DNA of 64,000 nt from Pseudomonas kielensis (GTDB lineage: Bacteria > Pseudomonadota > Gammaproteobacteria > Pseudomonadales > Pseudomonadaceae), in the NCBI RefSeq assembly GCF_014236655.1, contig NZ_JACMYG010000007.1, forward strand, positions 62,001 to 126,000, in the 5' to 3' direction. How positions within the stretch are numbered: the stretch's first letter is position 1; each line of letters opens with the position of its first letter. The position numbers and the translations under genes are program-made. The notes beneath the pieces were generated by a model, which worked only from the letters and a program-made list of their open reading frames with translations, was not told the origin of the DNA and made no database searches. Positions 56,667 to 64,000 of the stretch are shown here, piece after piece.

Positions 56667-57349
56667 TGACCGGTTCAGTTTCGTTGAACGTGACCCACGC
56701 CGATGCCCAGGCCATCGACGACTGCTGGAACCGCATCGGGGTCCACGGTGACAAGTCCTGTGGGTTGCTGGCGGAGCACATTCATTGCCGCAACTGCGCG
56801 GTCTACTCCGCCGCGGCTACCCGCCTGCTGGACCGATATGCGCTGCAACAGGACGACCAGGCCCATGGCTCGGCGACGGTCGAGGCGCAGGTCGCCACCC
56901 GTTCGCTGCTGATGTTCCGCCTGGGGGAGGAGTGGCTGGCGCTGAGCACCCGCAGCCTGGTGGAAGTGGCGCCTTTGCAGGCGGTGCATTCCTTGCCCCA
57001 CCAGCGCTCACGGGCGTTGATGGGGGTAGCCAATGTGCGTGGCGCGCTGGTGGCCTGCCTGTCGCTGGTGGAGTTGCTGGGGCTGGAGGCCTCGACGGCA
57101 GGCCCATCCAGTGCGCGGGTCATGCCGCGCATGTTGATCATTGCCGCCCACGGCGGCCCGGTGGTGGTGCCGGTGGACGAGGTCGACGGGATCCATGCCA
57201 TCGATCAGCGGCTGCTCGACGCGGCCTCGCGCTCGGGCCCGCAGGCCAGCGCCAAATACACCCGAGGCGTATTGCCCTTTAATGGGCGCAGTTTGCGTTG
57301 GCTGGATGAAGAGCAGTTGCTGTCCGCCGTGACCCGGAGCCTCACATGA
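56663..57349 (+). CDS. wspD: CheW-like adaptor WspD with N-terminal Cys/His cluster
   Basis: WspD is the second coupling protein of the Wsp complex. Residues 75-220 are a CheW domain (LMFRLGEEWLALSTRSLVEVAPLQAVHSLPH, GVANVRGALVACLSLVELLG). The first 60 residues contain Cys21, Cys33, Cys42 and Cys45 plus His28, His39 and His41 (DKSCGLLAEHIHCRNCAVY), a possible metal site that WspB lacks. Coupled four-base overlaps join it to wspC and wspE. Confidence 0.93.
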   Translation: MMTGSVSLNVTHADAQAIDDCWNRIGVHGDKSCGLLAEHIHCRNCAVYSAAATRLLDRYALQQDDQAHGSATVEAQVATRSLLMFRLGEEWLALSTRSLVEVAPLQAVHSLPHQRSRALMGVANVRGALVACLSLVELLGLEASTAGPSSARVMPRMLIIAAHGGPVVVPVDEVDGIHAIDQRLLDAASRSGPQASAKYTRGVLPFNGRSLRWLDEEQLLSAVTRSLT

Positions 57350-59652
57350 CCCCCGAGCAAATGCGCGACGCCTCGCTGCTGGAGTTGTTCAGCCTGGAGG
57401 CCGAAGCCCAGACCCAGGTACTCAGCGCCGGATTGCTGGCGCTGGAACGTGATCCGACCCAGGCCGATCACCTGGAAGCCTGCATGCGCGCCGCCCACTC
57501 GCTCAAGGGCGCGGCGCGCATCGTTGGCGTCGATGCCGGGGTCGAAGTGTCCCATGTGATGGAGGATTGCCTGGTCAGCGCCCAGGAAGGCCGCCTGCTG
57601 CTGCGCCCCGAGCACATTGACGCGTTGTTGCAAGGTACCGACCTGCTGATGCGCATCGCCACGCCCGGCAACGCGGTCGGGCCCAGCGATATCTACGCGT
57701 ATGTGGCGTTGATGGGACGGTTGCTCGATCCCGCGTCGGCACCGACGCCGACGCCGGTGAGCCTGCCGCCGCCGGCGCCGGAGCTGCCGATGGCCGAGCT
57801 GCAACTCGAACCCCCTGTCTCGCGCTTTGAGCTGTCGGAGCTCGAGCCGTTGCAGGTGAACTCGGCGGAGCTCGCCAGGCCCGCCAAGCGAGTCACCGAG
57901 GGCGGCGAGCGGGTGCTGCGGGTGACTGCCGAGCGTCTGAACAGCCTGCTCGATCTGTCGAGTAAATCGCTGGTCGAGACCCAGCGTCTGAAACCCTATC
58001 TGACGACCCTGCAGCGCCTCAAACGTATGCAGAGCAACGGCCTGCGCGCCCTGGAAAACCTCAATGCCCAGCTCAAGGAACAGAGCCTTGGCCTGGAAGC
58101 CGAGGAGGCCCTGGAAGAGGCGCGGCGGCTGCTGGCCGAGTCCCAGCAATTGCTGGCGGAGCAAACCGCAGAGCTGGACGAATTTGCCTGGCAGGCCAGC
58201 CAGCGGGCCCAGGTGCTGTACGACACTGCGCTGGCCTGCCGCATGCGCCCGTTTGCCGACGTGCTGACCGGTCAGGCACGGATGGTCCGCGACCTGGGCC
58301 GCAGCCTGGGCAAGCAGGTGCGCCTGGAGATCGAGGGCGAAAAGACCCAGGTCGACCGCGACGTGCTGGAAAAACTCGAAGCGCCGCTGACCCACCTGCT
58401 GCGCAATGCGGTGGACCACGGCATCGAGTCGCCGGAGCAGCGCTTGCTGGCTGGTAAACCGGCCGAAGGACTGATCCGCCTGCGCGCGTCCCATCAGGCC
58501 GGCCTGTTGGTACTGGAGCTGAGCGACGATGGCAACGGCGTAGACCTGGAACAGGTCCGGCGCAGCATCGTCCAGCGTCAGCTGTCGCCGGCCGAGACCG
58601 CGGCGCAATTGAGCGAAGAGGAACTGCTGACGTTCCTGTTTCTGCCCGGCTTCAGCCTGCGAGACAAAGTCACTGAAGTTTCCGGCCGTGGCGTCGGCCT
58701 CGACGCGGTGCAGCACATGGTGCGCCAGTTGCGTGGGGCGGTGATGCTGGAGCAGAAGGCGGGCGAGGGCAGTCGTTTCCACCTTGAAGTGCCCCTGACC
58801 CTGTCGGTGGTCCGCAGCCTGGTGGTGGAAGTCGGCGAGGAGGCCTACGCCTTCCCGCTGGCGCACATCGAGCGCATGTGCGACCTGGCGCCCGAGGACA
58901 TCGTGCAGGTGGAGGGCCGTCAGCACTTCTGGCACGAAGGCCGGCATGTCGGGCTGGTGGCCGCCAACCAACTGCTGCAACGGCCAGTGAGCCAGAGCAG
59001 CGCGGCCACCCTCAAGGTGGTGGTGATTCGTGAGCGCGATGCGGTGTACGGCGTGGCCGTCGAGCGCTTTATCGGCGAGCGCACCCTGGTGGTGCTGCCG
59101 CTGGATGAGCGCCTGGGCAAGATCCAGGATATTTCTGCCGGCGCCTTGCTGGATGATGGTTCGGTGGTGCTGATCGTCGACGTCGAGGACATGCTGCGTT
59201 CGGTGGAGAAACTGCTCAATACCGGGCGCCTGGAGCGGATCGCCCGCCACAGCCAGCAGGCCGCGCAGGTGGCCCGCAAGCGGATTCTGGTGGTCGATGA
59301 CTCGCTGACGGTACGCGAGTTGCAGCGCAAGCTGCTGCTCAACCGGGGTTATGACGTGGCCGTCGCCGTCGACGGCATGGACGGCTGGAACGCCCTGCGC
59401 GCCGAGGACTTCGACCTGTTGATTACCGATATCGACATGCCGCGCATGGATGGGATCGAACTGGTCTCGCTGTTGCGCCGCGACAATCGCTTGCAGTCGC
59501 TGCCCGTGATGGTGGTGTCCTACAAGGACCGTGAAGAGGATCGGCGCCGTGGACTGGATGCGGGAGCCGACTATTATCTAGCCAAAGCCAGCTTTCATGA
59601 CGATGCCCTGCTCGACGCAGTGGTCGAGCTCATAGGAGGAGCGCGGGCATGA
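57346..59652 (+). CDS. wspE: Hybrid CheA-type histidine kinase WspE
   Basis: WspE autophosphorylates and passes phosphate to WspR and WspF. The 768 residues are: HPt domain with His51 (AAHSLKGAARIV), dimerisation helices, HATPase_c with N-box LLRNAVDHGIESPEQ and SDDGNGVDLEQV, CheW-like regulatory domain (about 475-610) and a C-terminal receiver with Asp695 (LLITDIDMPRMDG). It overlaps wspF by four bases. Confidence 0.95.
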   Translation: MTPEQMRDASLLELFSLEAEAQTQVLSAGLLALERDPTQADHLEACMRAAHSLKGAARIVGVDAGVEVSHVMEDCLVSAQEGRLLLRPEHIDALLQGTDLLMRIATPGNAVGPSDIYAYVALMGRLLDPASAPTPTPVSLPPPAPELPMAELQLEPPVSRFELSELEPLQVNSAELARPAKRVTEGGERVLRVTAERLNSLLDLSSKSLVETQRLKPYLTTLQRLKRMQSNGLRALENLNAQLKEQSLGLEAEEALEEARRLLAESQQLLAEQTAELDEFAWQASQRAQVLYDTALACRMRPFADVLTGQARMVRDLGRSLGKQVRLEIEGEKTQVDRDVLEKLEAPLTHLLRNAVDHGIESPEQRLLAGKPAEGLIRLRASHQAGLLVLELSDDGNGVDLEQVRRSIVQRQLSPAETAAQLSEEELLTFLFLPGFSLRDKVTEVSGRGVGLDAVQHMVRQLRGAVMLEQKAGEGSRFHLEVPLTLSVVRSLVVEVGEEAYAFPLAHIERMCDLAPEDIVQVEGRQHFWHEGRHVGLVAANQLLQRPVSQSSAATLKVVVIRERDAVYGVAVERFIGERTLVVLPLDERLGKIQDISAGALLDDGSVVLIVDVEDMLRSVEKLLNTGRLERIARHSQQAAQVARKRILVVDDSLTVRELQRKLLLNRGYDVAVAVDGMDGWNALRAEDFDLLITDIDMPRMDGIELVSLLRRDNRLQSLPVMVVSYKDREEDRRRGLDAGADYYLAKASFHDDALLDAVVELIGGARA

Positions 59653-60659
59653 AGATCGCAATCGTCAACGATATGCCCCTGGCCGTGGAAGCGCTGCGCC
59701 GGGCCCTGGCGTTCGAGCCGGCGCACCAGGTGGTGTGGGTGGCCAGCAATGGCAGGGAAGCGGTGCAGCGTTGCGCCGAACTGACCCCGGACCTGATCCT
59801 CATGGACCTGATCATGCCGGTCATGGACGGGGTCGAGGCGACTCGCCGGATCATGGCTGAAACCCCGTGTGCCATCGTCATTGTCACGGTCGATCGCCAG
59901 CAGAATGTGCACCGGGTGTTCGAGGCCATGGGCCACGGCGCGCTGGATGTGGTCGACACGCCGGCCCTGGGGGCTGGCAATGCCCAGGAAGCCGCCGCAC
60001 CGCTGCTGCGCAAAATCACCAACATCGGCTGGTTGATCGGCGAGAAGGGCAACCGCGAGCGCCCGGCCCCGAGCCCGCTGCGCAGCTCGGCCTCGCGCCA
60101 GCGCCTGGTCGCCATTGGCTCCTCGGCCGGCGGCCCGGCGGCGCTGGAAGTGCTGCTCAAGGGCTTGCCACGGGATTTTCCGGCGGCCATCGTGCTGGTG
60201 CAGCATGTGGATCAGGTGTTCGCCGCGGGCATGGCAGAATGGCTCACCAGTGTCAGTGGCCTGAATGTACGCCTGGCCCAGGAAGGCGAGCCGCCGCAAA
60301 GCGGCACGGTGTTGCTGGCGGGCACCAACCACCATATTCGCTTGTTGAAAAACGGCACGCTGGCCTACACCGCCGAGCCGGTCAACGAGATCTATCGGCC
60401 CTCGATCGATGTGTTCTTCGAAAGTGTGGCCAGTTACTGGGGCGGTGATGCCGTGGGTGTGCTGCTCACCGGAATGGGCCGCGATGGCGCCCAGGGACTC
60501 AAATTGATGCGCCAGCAGGGCTACCTGACCATCGCCCAGGACCAGAACAGCAGTGCGGTGTACGGTATGCCCAAGGCCGCCGCCGCCATCGACGCCGCGG
60601 TGGAAGTTCGCCCGCTGGAAAAAATAGCGCCACGATTGCTGGAGATCTTTGCAAAATGA
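59649..60659 (+). CDS. wspF: CheB-type methylesterase WspF
   Basis: WspF demethylates WspA and so damps the pathway; its loss gives the wrinkly-spreader, high c-di-GMP phenotype. The 336 residues have a receiver domain with Asp53 (LILMDLIMPVMDG) and a CheB catalytic domain with the serine in AIGSSAGGPAALE, histidine in LVQHVDQVF and aspartate in LLTGMGRDGAQG. The frame is intact here, so the strain is not an obvious wspF mutant. Confidence 0.95.
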   Translation: MKIAIVNDMPLAVEALRRALAFEPAHQVVWVASNGREAVQRCAELTPDLILMDLIMPVMDGVEATRRIMAETPCAIVIVTVDRQQNVHRVFEAMGHGALDVVDTPALGAGNAQEAAAPLLRKITNIGWLIGEKGNRERPAPSPLRSSASRQRLVAIGSSAGGPAALEVLLKGLPRDFPAAIVLVQHVDQVFAAGMAEWLTSVSGLNVRLAQEGEPPQSGTVLLAGTNHHIRLLKNGTLAYTAEPVNEIYRPSIDVFFESVASYWGGDAVGVLLTGMGRDGAQGLKLMRQQGYLTIAQDQNSSAVYGMPKAAAAIDAAVEVRPLEKIAPRLLEIFAK

Positions 60660-60707
60660 ATGACATCCGCAGCGGTACTGGCCAAGTAGTATTTCAGGTG
60701 AATCCCC

Positions 60708-61709
60708 ATGGATGAGTTACAGCTCGACGATTTCAAGAACGATGAAAATGCCGCGATGGTGCTGCTGGTCGACGACCAAGCCATGATCGGCGAAGCCGTG
60801 CGGCGGGGGCTGGCGAACGAAGAAAACATCGACTTCCACTTCTGCGCCGACCCGCACCAGGCCATCGCCCAGGCGATTCGCATCAAGCCGACGGTGATTC
60901 TGCAGGACCTGGTGATGCCCGGCCTGGACGGCCTGACGCTGGTGCGCGACTACCGCAACCACCCGGCAACCAAGGACATCCCGATCATTGTGCTGTCGAC
61001 CAAGGAAGACCCCTTGATCAAGAGCGCGGCGTTTGCCGCCGGGGCCAACGATTACCTGGTGAAACTGCCGGACAACATCGAGCTGGTGGCGCGTATTCGG
61101 TATCACTCGCGCTCCTACACCACGCTGATCCAGCGCGACGCGGCCTACCGGGCGTTGCGGGTCAGCCAGCAGCAGTTGCTCGACACCAACCTGGTGCTGC
61201 AGCGCTTGATGAACTCCGACGGCCTGACCGGCCTGTCGAACCGCCGGCACTTCGACGAGTACCTGGAACTGGAGTGGCGGCGATCGCTGCGGGACCAGAC
61301 CCAATTGTCGTTGTTGATGATCGATGTCGACTACTTCAAGTCCTATAACGACAGTTTCGGCCATCTTGAGGGCGATGAAGCCCTGCGCAAGGTGGCGACG
61401 GCGATCCGTGATGCCAGCAGCCGTCCCTCGGACCTGCCGGCGCGTTATGGCGGTGAAGAGTTCGCCCTGGTGCTGCCCAACACCTCGCCGGGCGGTGCAC
61501 GACTGGTGGCTGAAAAACTCCGTCAGACCGTCGCCGCCCTGAAGATCCCCCACATCGCCCCGGCCGAAGGCGCGAGCCTGACCATCAGCATCGGCCTGTC
61601 GACCATCACCCCGAAACAGGGCAGCGACTGCCGGCAATTGATTTCGGCGGCTGACAAGGGCTTGTACCTGGCCAAGCACAATGGGCGCAATCAGGTGGGG
61701 ATCGAGTAA
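60708..61709 (+). CDS. wspR: Diguanylate cyclase response regulator WspR
   Basis: WspR makes c-di-GMP once phosphorylated by WspE. The 333 residues comprise a receiver (about 15-130; phospho-acceptor Asp67 in [11 protein letters not shown]), a short coiled linker ([15 protein letters not shown]) and a GGDEF domain with active site GGEEF at 248-252. The product-inhibition site RxxD is present as RPSD at 239-242, so feedback inhibition should be intact. It stands 48 bases behind wspF with its own ribosome-binding site. Confidence 0.96.
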   Translation: MDELQLDDFKNDENAAMVLLVDDQAMIGEAVRRGLANEENIDFHFCADPHQAIAQAIRIKPTVILQDLVMPGLDGLTLVRDYRNHPATKDIPIIVLSTKEDPLIKSAAFAAGANDYLVKLPDNIELVARIRYHSRSYTTLIQRDAAYRALRVSQQQLLDTNLVLQRLMNSDGLTGLSNRRHFDEYLELEWRRSLRDQTQLSLLMIDVDYFKSYNDSFGHLEGDEALRKVATAIRDASSRPSDLPARYGGEEFALVLPNTSPGGARLVAEKLRQTVAALKIPHIAPAEGASLTISIGLSTITPKQGSDCRQLISAADKGLYLAKHNGRNQVGIE

Positions 61710-61771
61710 AAAACAGCCGTTTTGGTGGCCCAATAGCCGCCAGGCGGGCTGCCGTGGCGGCCTGATTACGT

Positions 61772-61777
61772 TATACT
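61772..61777 (+). promoter_or_regulatory. -10 element of prfB
   Basis: TATACT (five of six) is 40 bases before the prfB start, with CTGCCG 17 bases before it as a weak -35. Confidence 0.5.
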
Positions 61778-61816
61778 CGCCGGCTTTCAAAAGTTCGCCA
61801 ACGAGTGCTGCCCGCC

Positions 61817-62912
61817 ATGGAAATCAACCCGATCCTTAACAGTATCAAGGACCTGTCCGAGCGCTCCGAAACTATTCGGGGGTATCTTTGACTACGATCA
61901 AAAGCATGAGCGTCTGACCGAAGTCAATCGCGAGCTTGAAGATCCGAGTGTCTGGAACAACCCTGAGTACGCTCAGAACCTGGGTCGCGAGCGCTCGCTG
62001 CTGGCCCAGATCGTAGAAACCCTCGATGAGATGTCCAGCGGTCTGGCCGATGCCAAGGACCTGCTGTTGATGTCTGCCGAGGAAGAAGACCAGGCCGCCG
62101 TCGACGACGTTGCAGCTGAAGTCGAACGCCTGCGCGAGGCCCTCGAGAAGCTCGAGTTCCGCCGCATGTTCAGCGGTGAGATGGACGCCAACAACGCCTA
62201 CCTGGACATCCAGGCCGGCTCCGGTGGCACCGAGGCCCAGGACTGGGCCAACATCCTGCTGCGCATGTACCTGCGCTGGGCGGACAAACGCGGTTTCGAC
62301 GCGACCATCATGGAACTGTCGGCCGGTGAAGTCGCCGGGATCAAGGGCGCCACCGTGCACATCAAGGGCGAGTACGCCTTTGGCTGGCTGCGCACCGAGA
62401 TCGGCGTGCACCGCCTGGTGCGCAAGAGCCCGTACGACTCCGGCAACCGTCGCCATACCTCGTTCTCGGCCGTGTTCGTGTCGCCGGAAATCGATGACAA
62501 CATCGAAATCGACATCAACCCGTCGGACCTGCGTATCGACACCTACCGCTCCTCCGGTGCCGGTGGTCAGCACGTTAACACCACCGACTCGGCCGTACGT
62601 ATTACCCACGTACCGTCCAACACCGTGGTCAGTTGCCAGAACGAACGCTCCCAGCACGCCAACAAAGACACCGCGATGAAAATGTTGCGGGCGCGCTTGT
62701 ACGAGCAGGAAGTGCAGAAACGCAACGCCGCTTCGCAAGCCCTGGAAGACACCAAGTCGGACATCGGCTGGGGTCACCAGATCCGCTCGTACGTGCTCGA
62801 TGCCTCGCGGATCAAGGATCTGCGCACTAACATCGAACGCAGCGACTGCGACAAGGTGCTCGACGGCGACATCGACGAATACCTGGTGGCCAGCCTGAAA
62901 CAAGGCTTGTAA
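61817..62912 (+). CDS. prfB: Peptide chain release factor 2, made by +1 frameshift
   Basis: RF2 ends translation at UAA and UGA. The first 24 codons run from ATG 61817 to an in-frame TGA at 61889-61891; a +1 shift on CTT-T then reads GAC at 61890 and continues to 62912, giving 364 residues. The catalytic GGQ is at 249-251 and the codon-reading tripeptide is SPY at 204-206, where E. coli has SPF. Residue 246-equivalent (four before GGQ) is serine. lysS follows, as in E. coli. Confidence 0.96.
61877..61891 (+). promoter_or_regulatory. Programmed +1 frameshift site of prfB
   Basis: A Shine-Dalgarno-like CGGGGG precedes TAT CTT TGA C, the classic autoregulatory site at which low RF2 favours slippage on CTT. 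The E. coli signal AGGGGGTATCTTTGAC differs from it only in the first base. Confidence 0.95.
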
Positions 62913-62925
62913 GACATGCAGCACG

Positions 62926-62996
62926 GGATCGCCTGACACACCGCGATCCTCTGTAGGAGCCGGCTTGCCGGCGATCCCCAGGCCGCAGGCCTGGGG
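62926..62996 (+). repeat. Hairpins and REP half in the prfB-lysS gap
   Basis: GGATCGC at 62926-62932 pairs with GCGATCC at 62943-62949. A REP-like half (GTAGGAGCCGGCTTGCCGGCG) follows, and then a perfect 9-bp stem with a 3-base loop at 62976-62996. No T-run is present. Confidence 0.6.
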
Positions 62997-63027
62997 GCAA
63001 CGAACCCGTGATGGAATTTTTGAAGAC

Positions 63028-64000
63028 ATGAGCGACCTAGAACTCGATCCGCAAGCCCTGCAACAGGAAGAAAACACCCTGATCGCCCTGCGCAAGGAAA
63101 AGCTTGCTGCCGAGCGCGCCAAGGGCAACGCCTTCCCGAACGACTTCCGCCGCGACAACTACTGCGATGCCCTGCAGAAGCAGTACGCGGACAAGACCAA
63201 GGAAGAGCTCGCAGAGGCTGCAATCCCGGTCAAGGTTGCCGGTCGCATCATGCTTAACCGTGGCTCGTTCATGGTGATCCAGGACATGTCCGGGCGCATC
63301 CAGGTCTATGTCAACCGCAAGACCCTGTCCGAAGAAACCCTGGCCGCGGTGAAAACCTGGGACCTGGGCGACATCATCGCCGCCGAAGGCACCCTGGCCC
63401 GTTCCGGCAAGGGTGACCTGTACGTGGAAATGACCAGCGTGCGCTTGCTGACCAAGTCGCTGCGCCCGCTGCCGGACAAACACCACGGCCTGACCGACAC
63501 CGAACAGCGTTATCGCCAGCGCTACGTTGACCTGATCGTCAACGAAGAAGTGCGCCAGACGTTCCGCGTGCGTTCGCAAGTCATCGCCCATATCCGTAGC
63601 TTCCTGATGAAGCGCGACTTCCTTGAAGTCGAGACGCCGATGCTGCAAACCATCCCCGGTGGTGCGGCGGCCAAGCCGTTCGAGACGCACCACAACGCCC
63701 TGGACATGGAAATGTTCTTGCGTATCGCGCCTGAGCTGTACCTCAAGCGCCTGGTGGTCGGTGGTTTCGAGAAAGTCTTCGAGATCAACCGCAACTTCCG
63801 TAACGAGGGCGTTTCGACTCGTCACAACCCTGAATTCACCATGTTGGAGTTCTACCAGGCGTACGCCGACTACGAAGACAACATGGACCTGACCGAAGAA
63901 CTGTTCCGTGAACTGGCGCAGCTGGTCCTGGGCAGCACCGACGTGCCGTACGGTGACAAGGTGTTCCACTTCGGCGAGCCGTTCGTGCGTCTGTCGGTCT
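63028..64000 (+). CDS. lysS: Lysyl-tRNA synthetase, class II (3' end beyond window)
   Basis: LysS charges tRNA-Lys. The first 324 codons are present. They hold the N-terminal anticodon-binding OB fold (about 65-150; [29 protein letters not shown]), class II motif 1 ([27 protein letters not shown]) and motif 2 ([32 protein letters not shown]). ATG at 63028 fits the family start [16 protein letters not shown]. It lies 115 bases behind prfB. Confidence 0.96.
   Translation, partial: MSDLELDPQALQQEENTLIALRKEKLAAERAKGNAFPNDFRRDNYCDALQKQYADKTKEELAEAAIPVKVAGRIMLNRGSFMVIQDMSGRIQVYVNRKTLSEETLAAVKTWDLGDIIAAEGTLARSGKGDLYVEMTSVRLLTKSLRPLPDKHHGLTDTEQRYRQRYVDLIVNEEVRQTFRVRSQVIAHIRSFLMKRDFLEVETPMLQTIPGGAAAKPFETHHNALDMEMFLRIAPELYLKRLVVGGFEKVFEINRNFRNEGVSTRHNPEFTMLEFYQAYADYEDNMDLTEELFRELAQLVLGSTDVPYGDKVFHFGEPFVRLSV

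Noticed and set aside
61817..61891. Premature TGA in prfB, as in a pseudogene
   Set aside because: The stop lies at the conserved CTT-TGA-C site with an upstream Shine-Dalgarno-like sequence; it is the normal programmed frameshift.

Overview
The window is chromosomal DNA of a Pseudomonas, most likely of the P. fluorescens group. The evidence is high GC, dense coding, near-identical matches by eye to remembered Pseudomonas proteins (LptF/G, Era, PurL, WspA-R, SpdH), a Pseudomonas-type purL...xerD-dsbC-hom-thrC...recJ...wsp-prfB-lysS gene order, and REP/REPIN palindromes of the kind that litter fluorescent pseudomonads. I found no rRNA, tRNA, CRISPR array, prophage or insertion sequence.

Layout. 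1-1.7 kb: end of lptF and all of lptG (LPS export permeases). 1.9-8 kb: lepA-lepB-rnc-era-recO-pdxJ, a translation/secretion/RNA-processing run. 8-20 kb: convergent mltF, then purL, a Nif3-like protein, an L,D-transpeptidase, two Nudix hydrolases, a gamma-carbonic anhydrase, a DUF1289 protein, a small membrane protein and purT. 18.8-24.7 kb: a CorC/HlyC-type protein and YpjD on the minus strand, divergent from ffh-rpsP-rimM-trmD-rplS. 24.7-31.4 kb: a cation/proton antiporter, xerD, dsbC, hom and thrC. 31.5-36.3 kb: a periplasmic-sensor protein with a PAS domain but no output domain, a DUF3509 protein, another periplasmic binding protein, a CoA-transferase and a YaeQ protein. 36.4-41.1 kb: recJ, an Old Yellow Enzyme and opgD (Tat-exported glucan protein).

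41.7-52.1 kb is the most functionally coherent accessory block. All on the minus strand, a LysR regulator is followed by an aldehyde dehydrogenase, an ABC importer resembling E. coli ydcSTUV, a second aldehyde dehydrogenase matching PatD, and spermidine dehydrogenase SpdH with a twin-arginine signal. Together they suggest uptake and oxidation of polyamines: SpdH makes 4-aminobutyraldehyde, PatD converts it to GABA, and the second dehydrogenase may handle a related aldehyde.

53.2-61.7 kb is a complete wspABCDEFR operon, a chemosensory pathway whose output is the diguanylate cyclase WspR (c-di-GMP, biofilm and wrinkly-spreader phenotypes). 61.8-64 kb holds prfB, which needs its classic +1 programmed frameshift, and the start of lysS, cut by the window end.

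Nothing in the window looks like a wholly new defence or mobile system. The best second-look items are the exported-SpdH/ABC-importer arrangement, a row of four hairpins between ffh and rpsP, an apparent loss of a small gene between lepB and rnc, the output-less sensor, and the Cys/His cluster in WspD.
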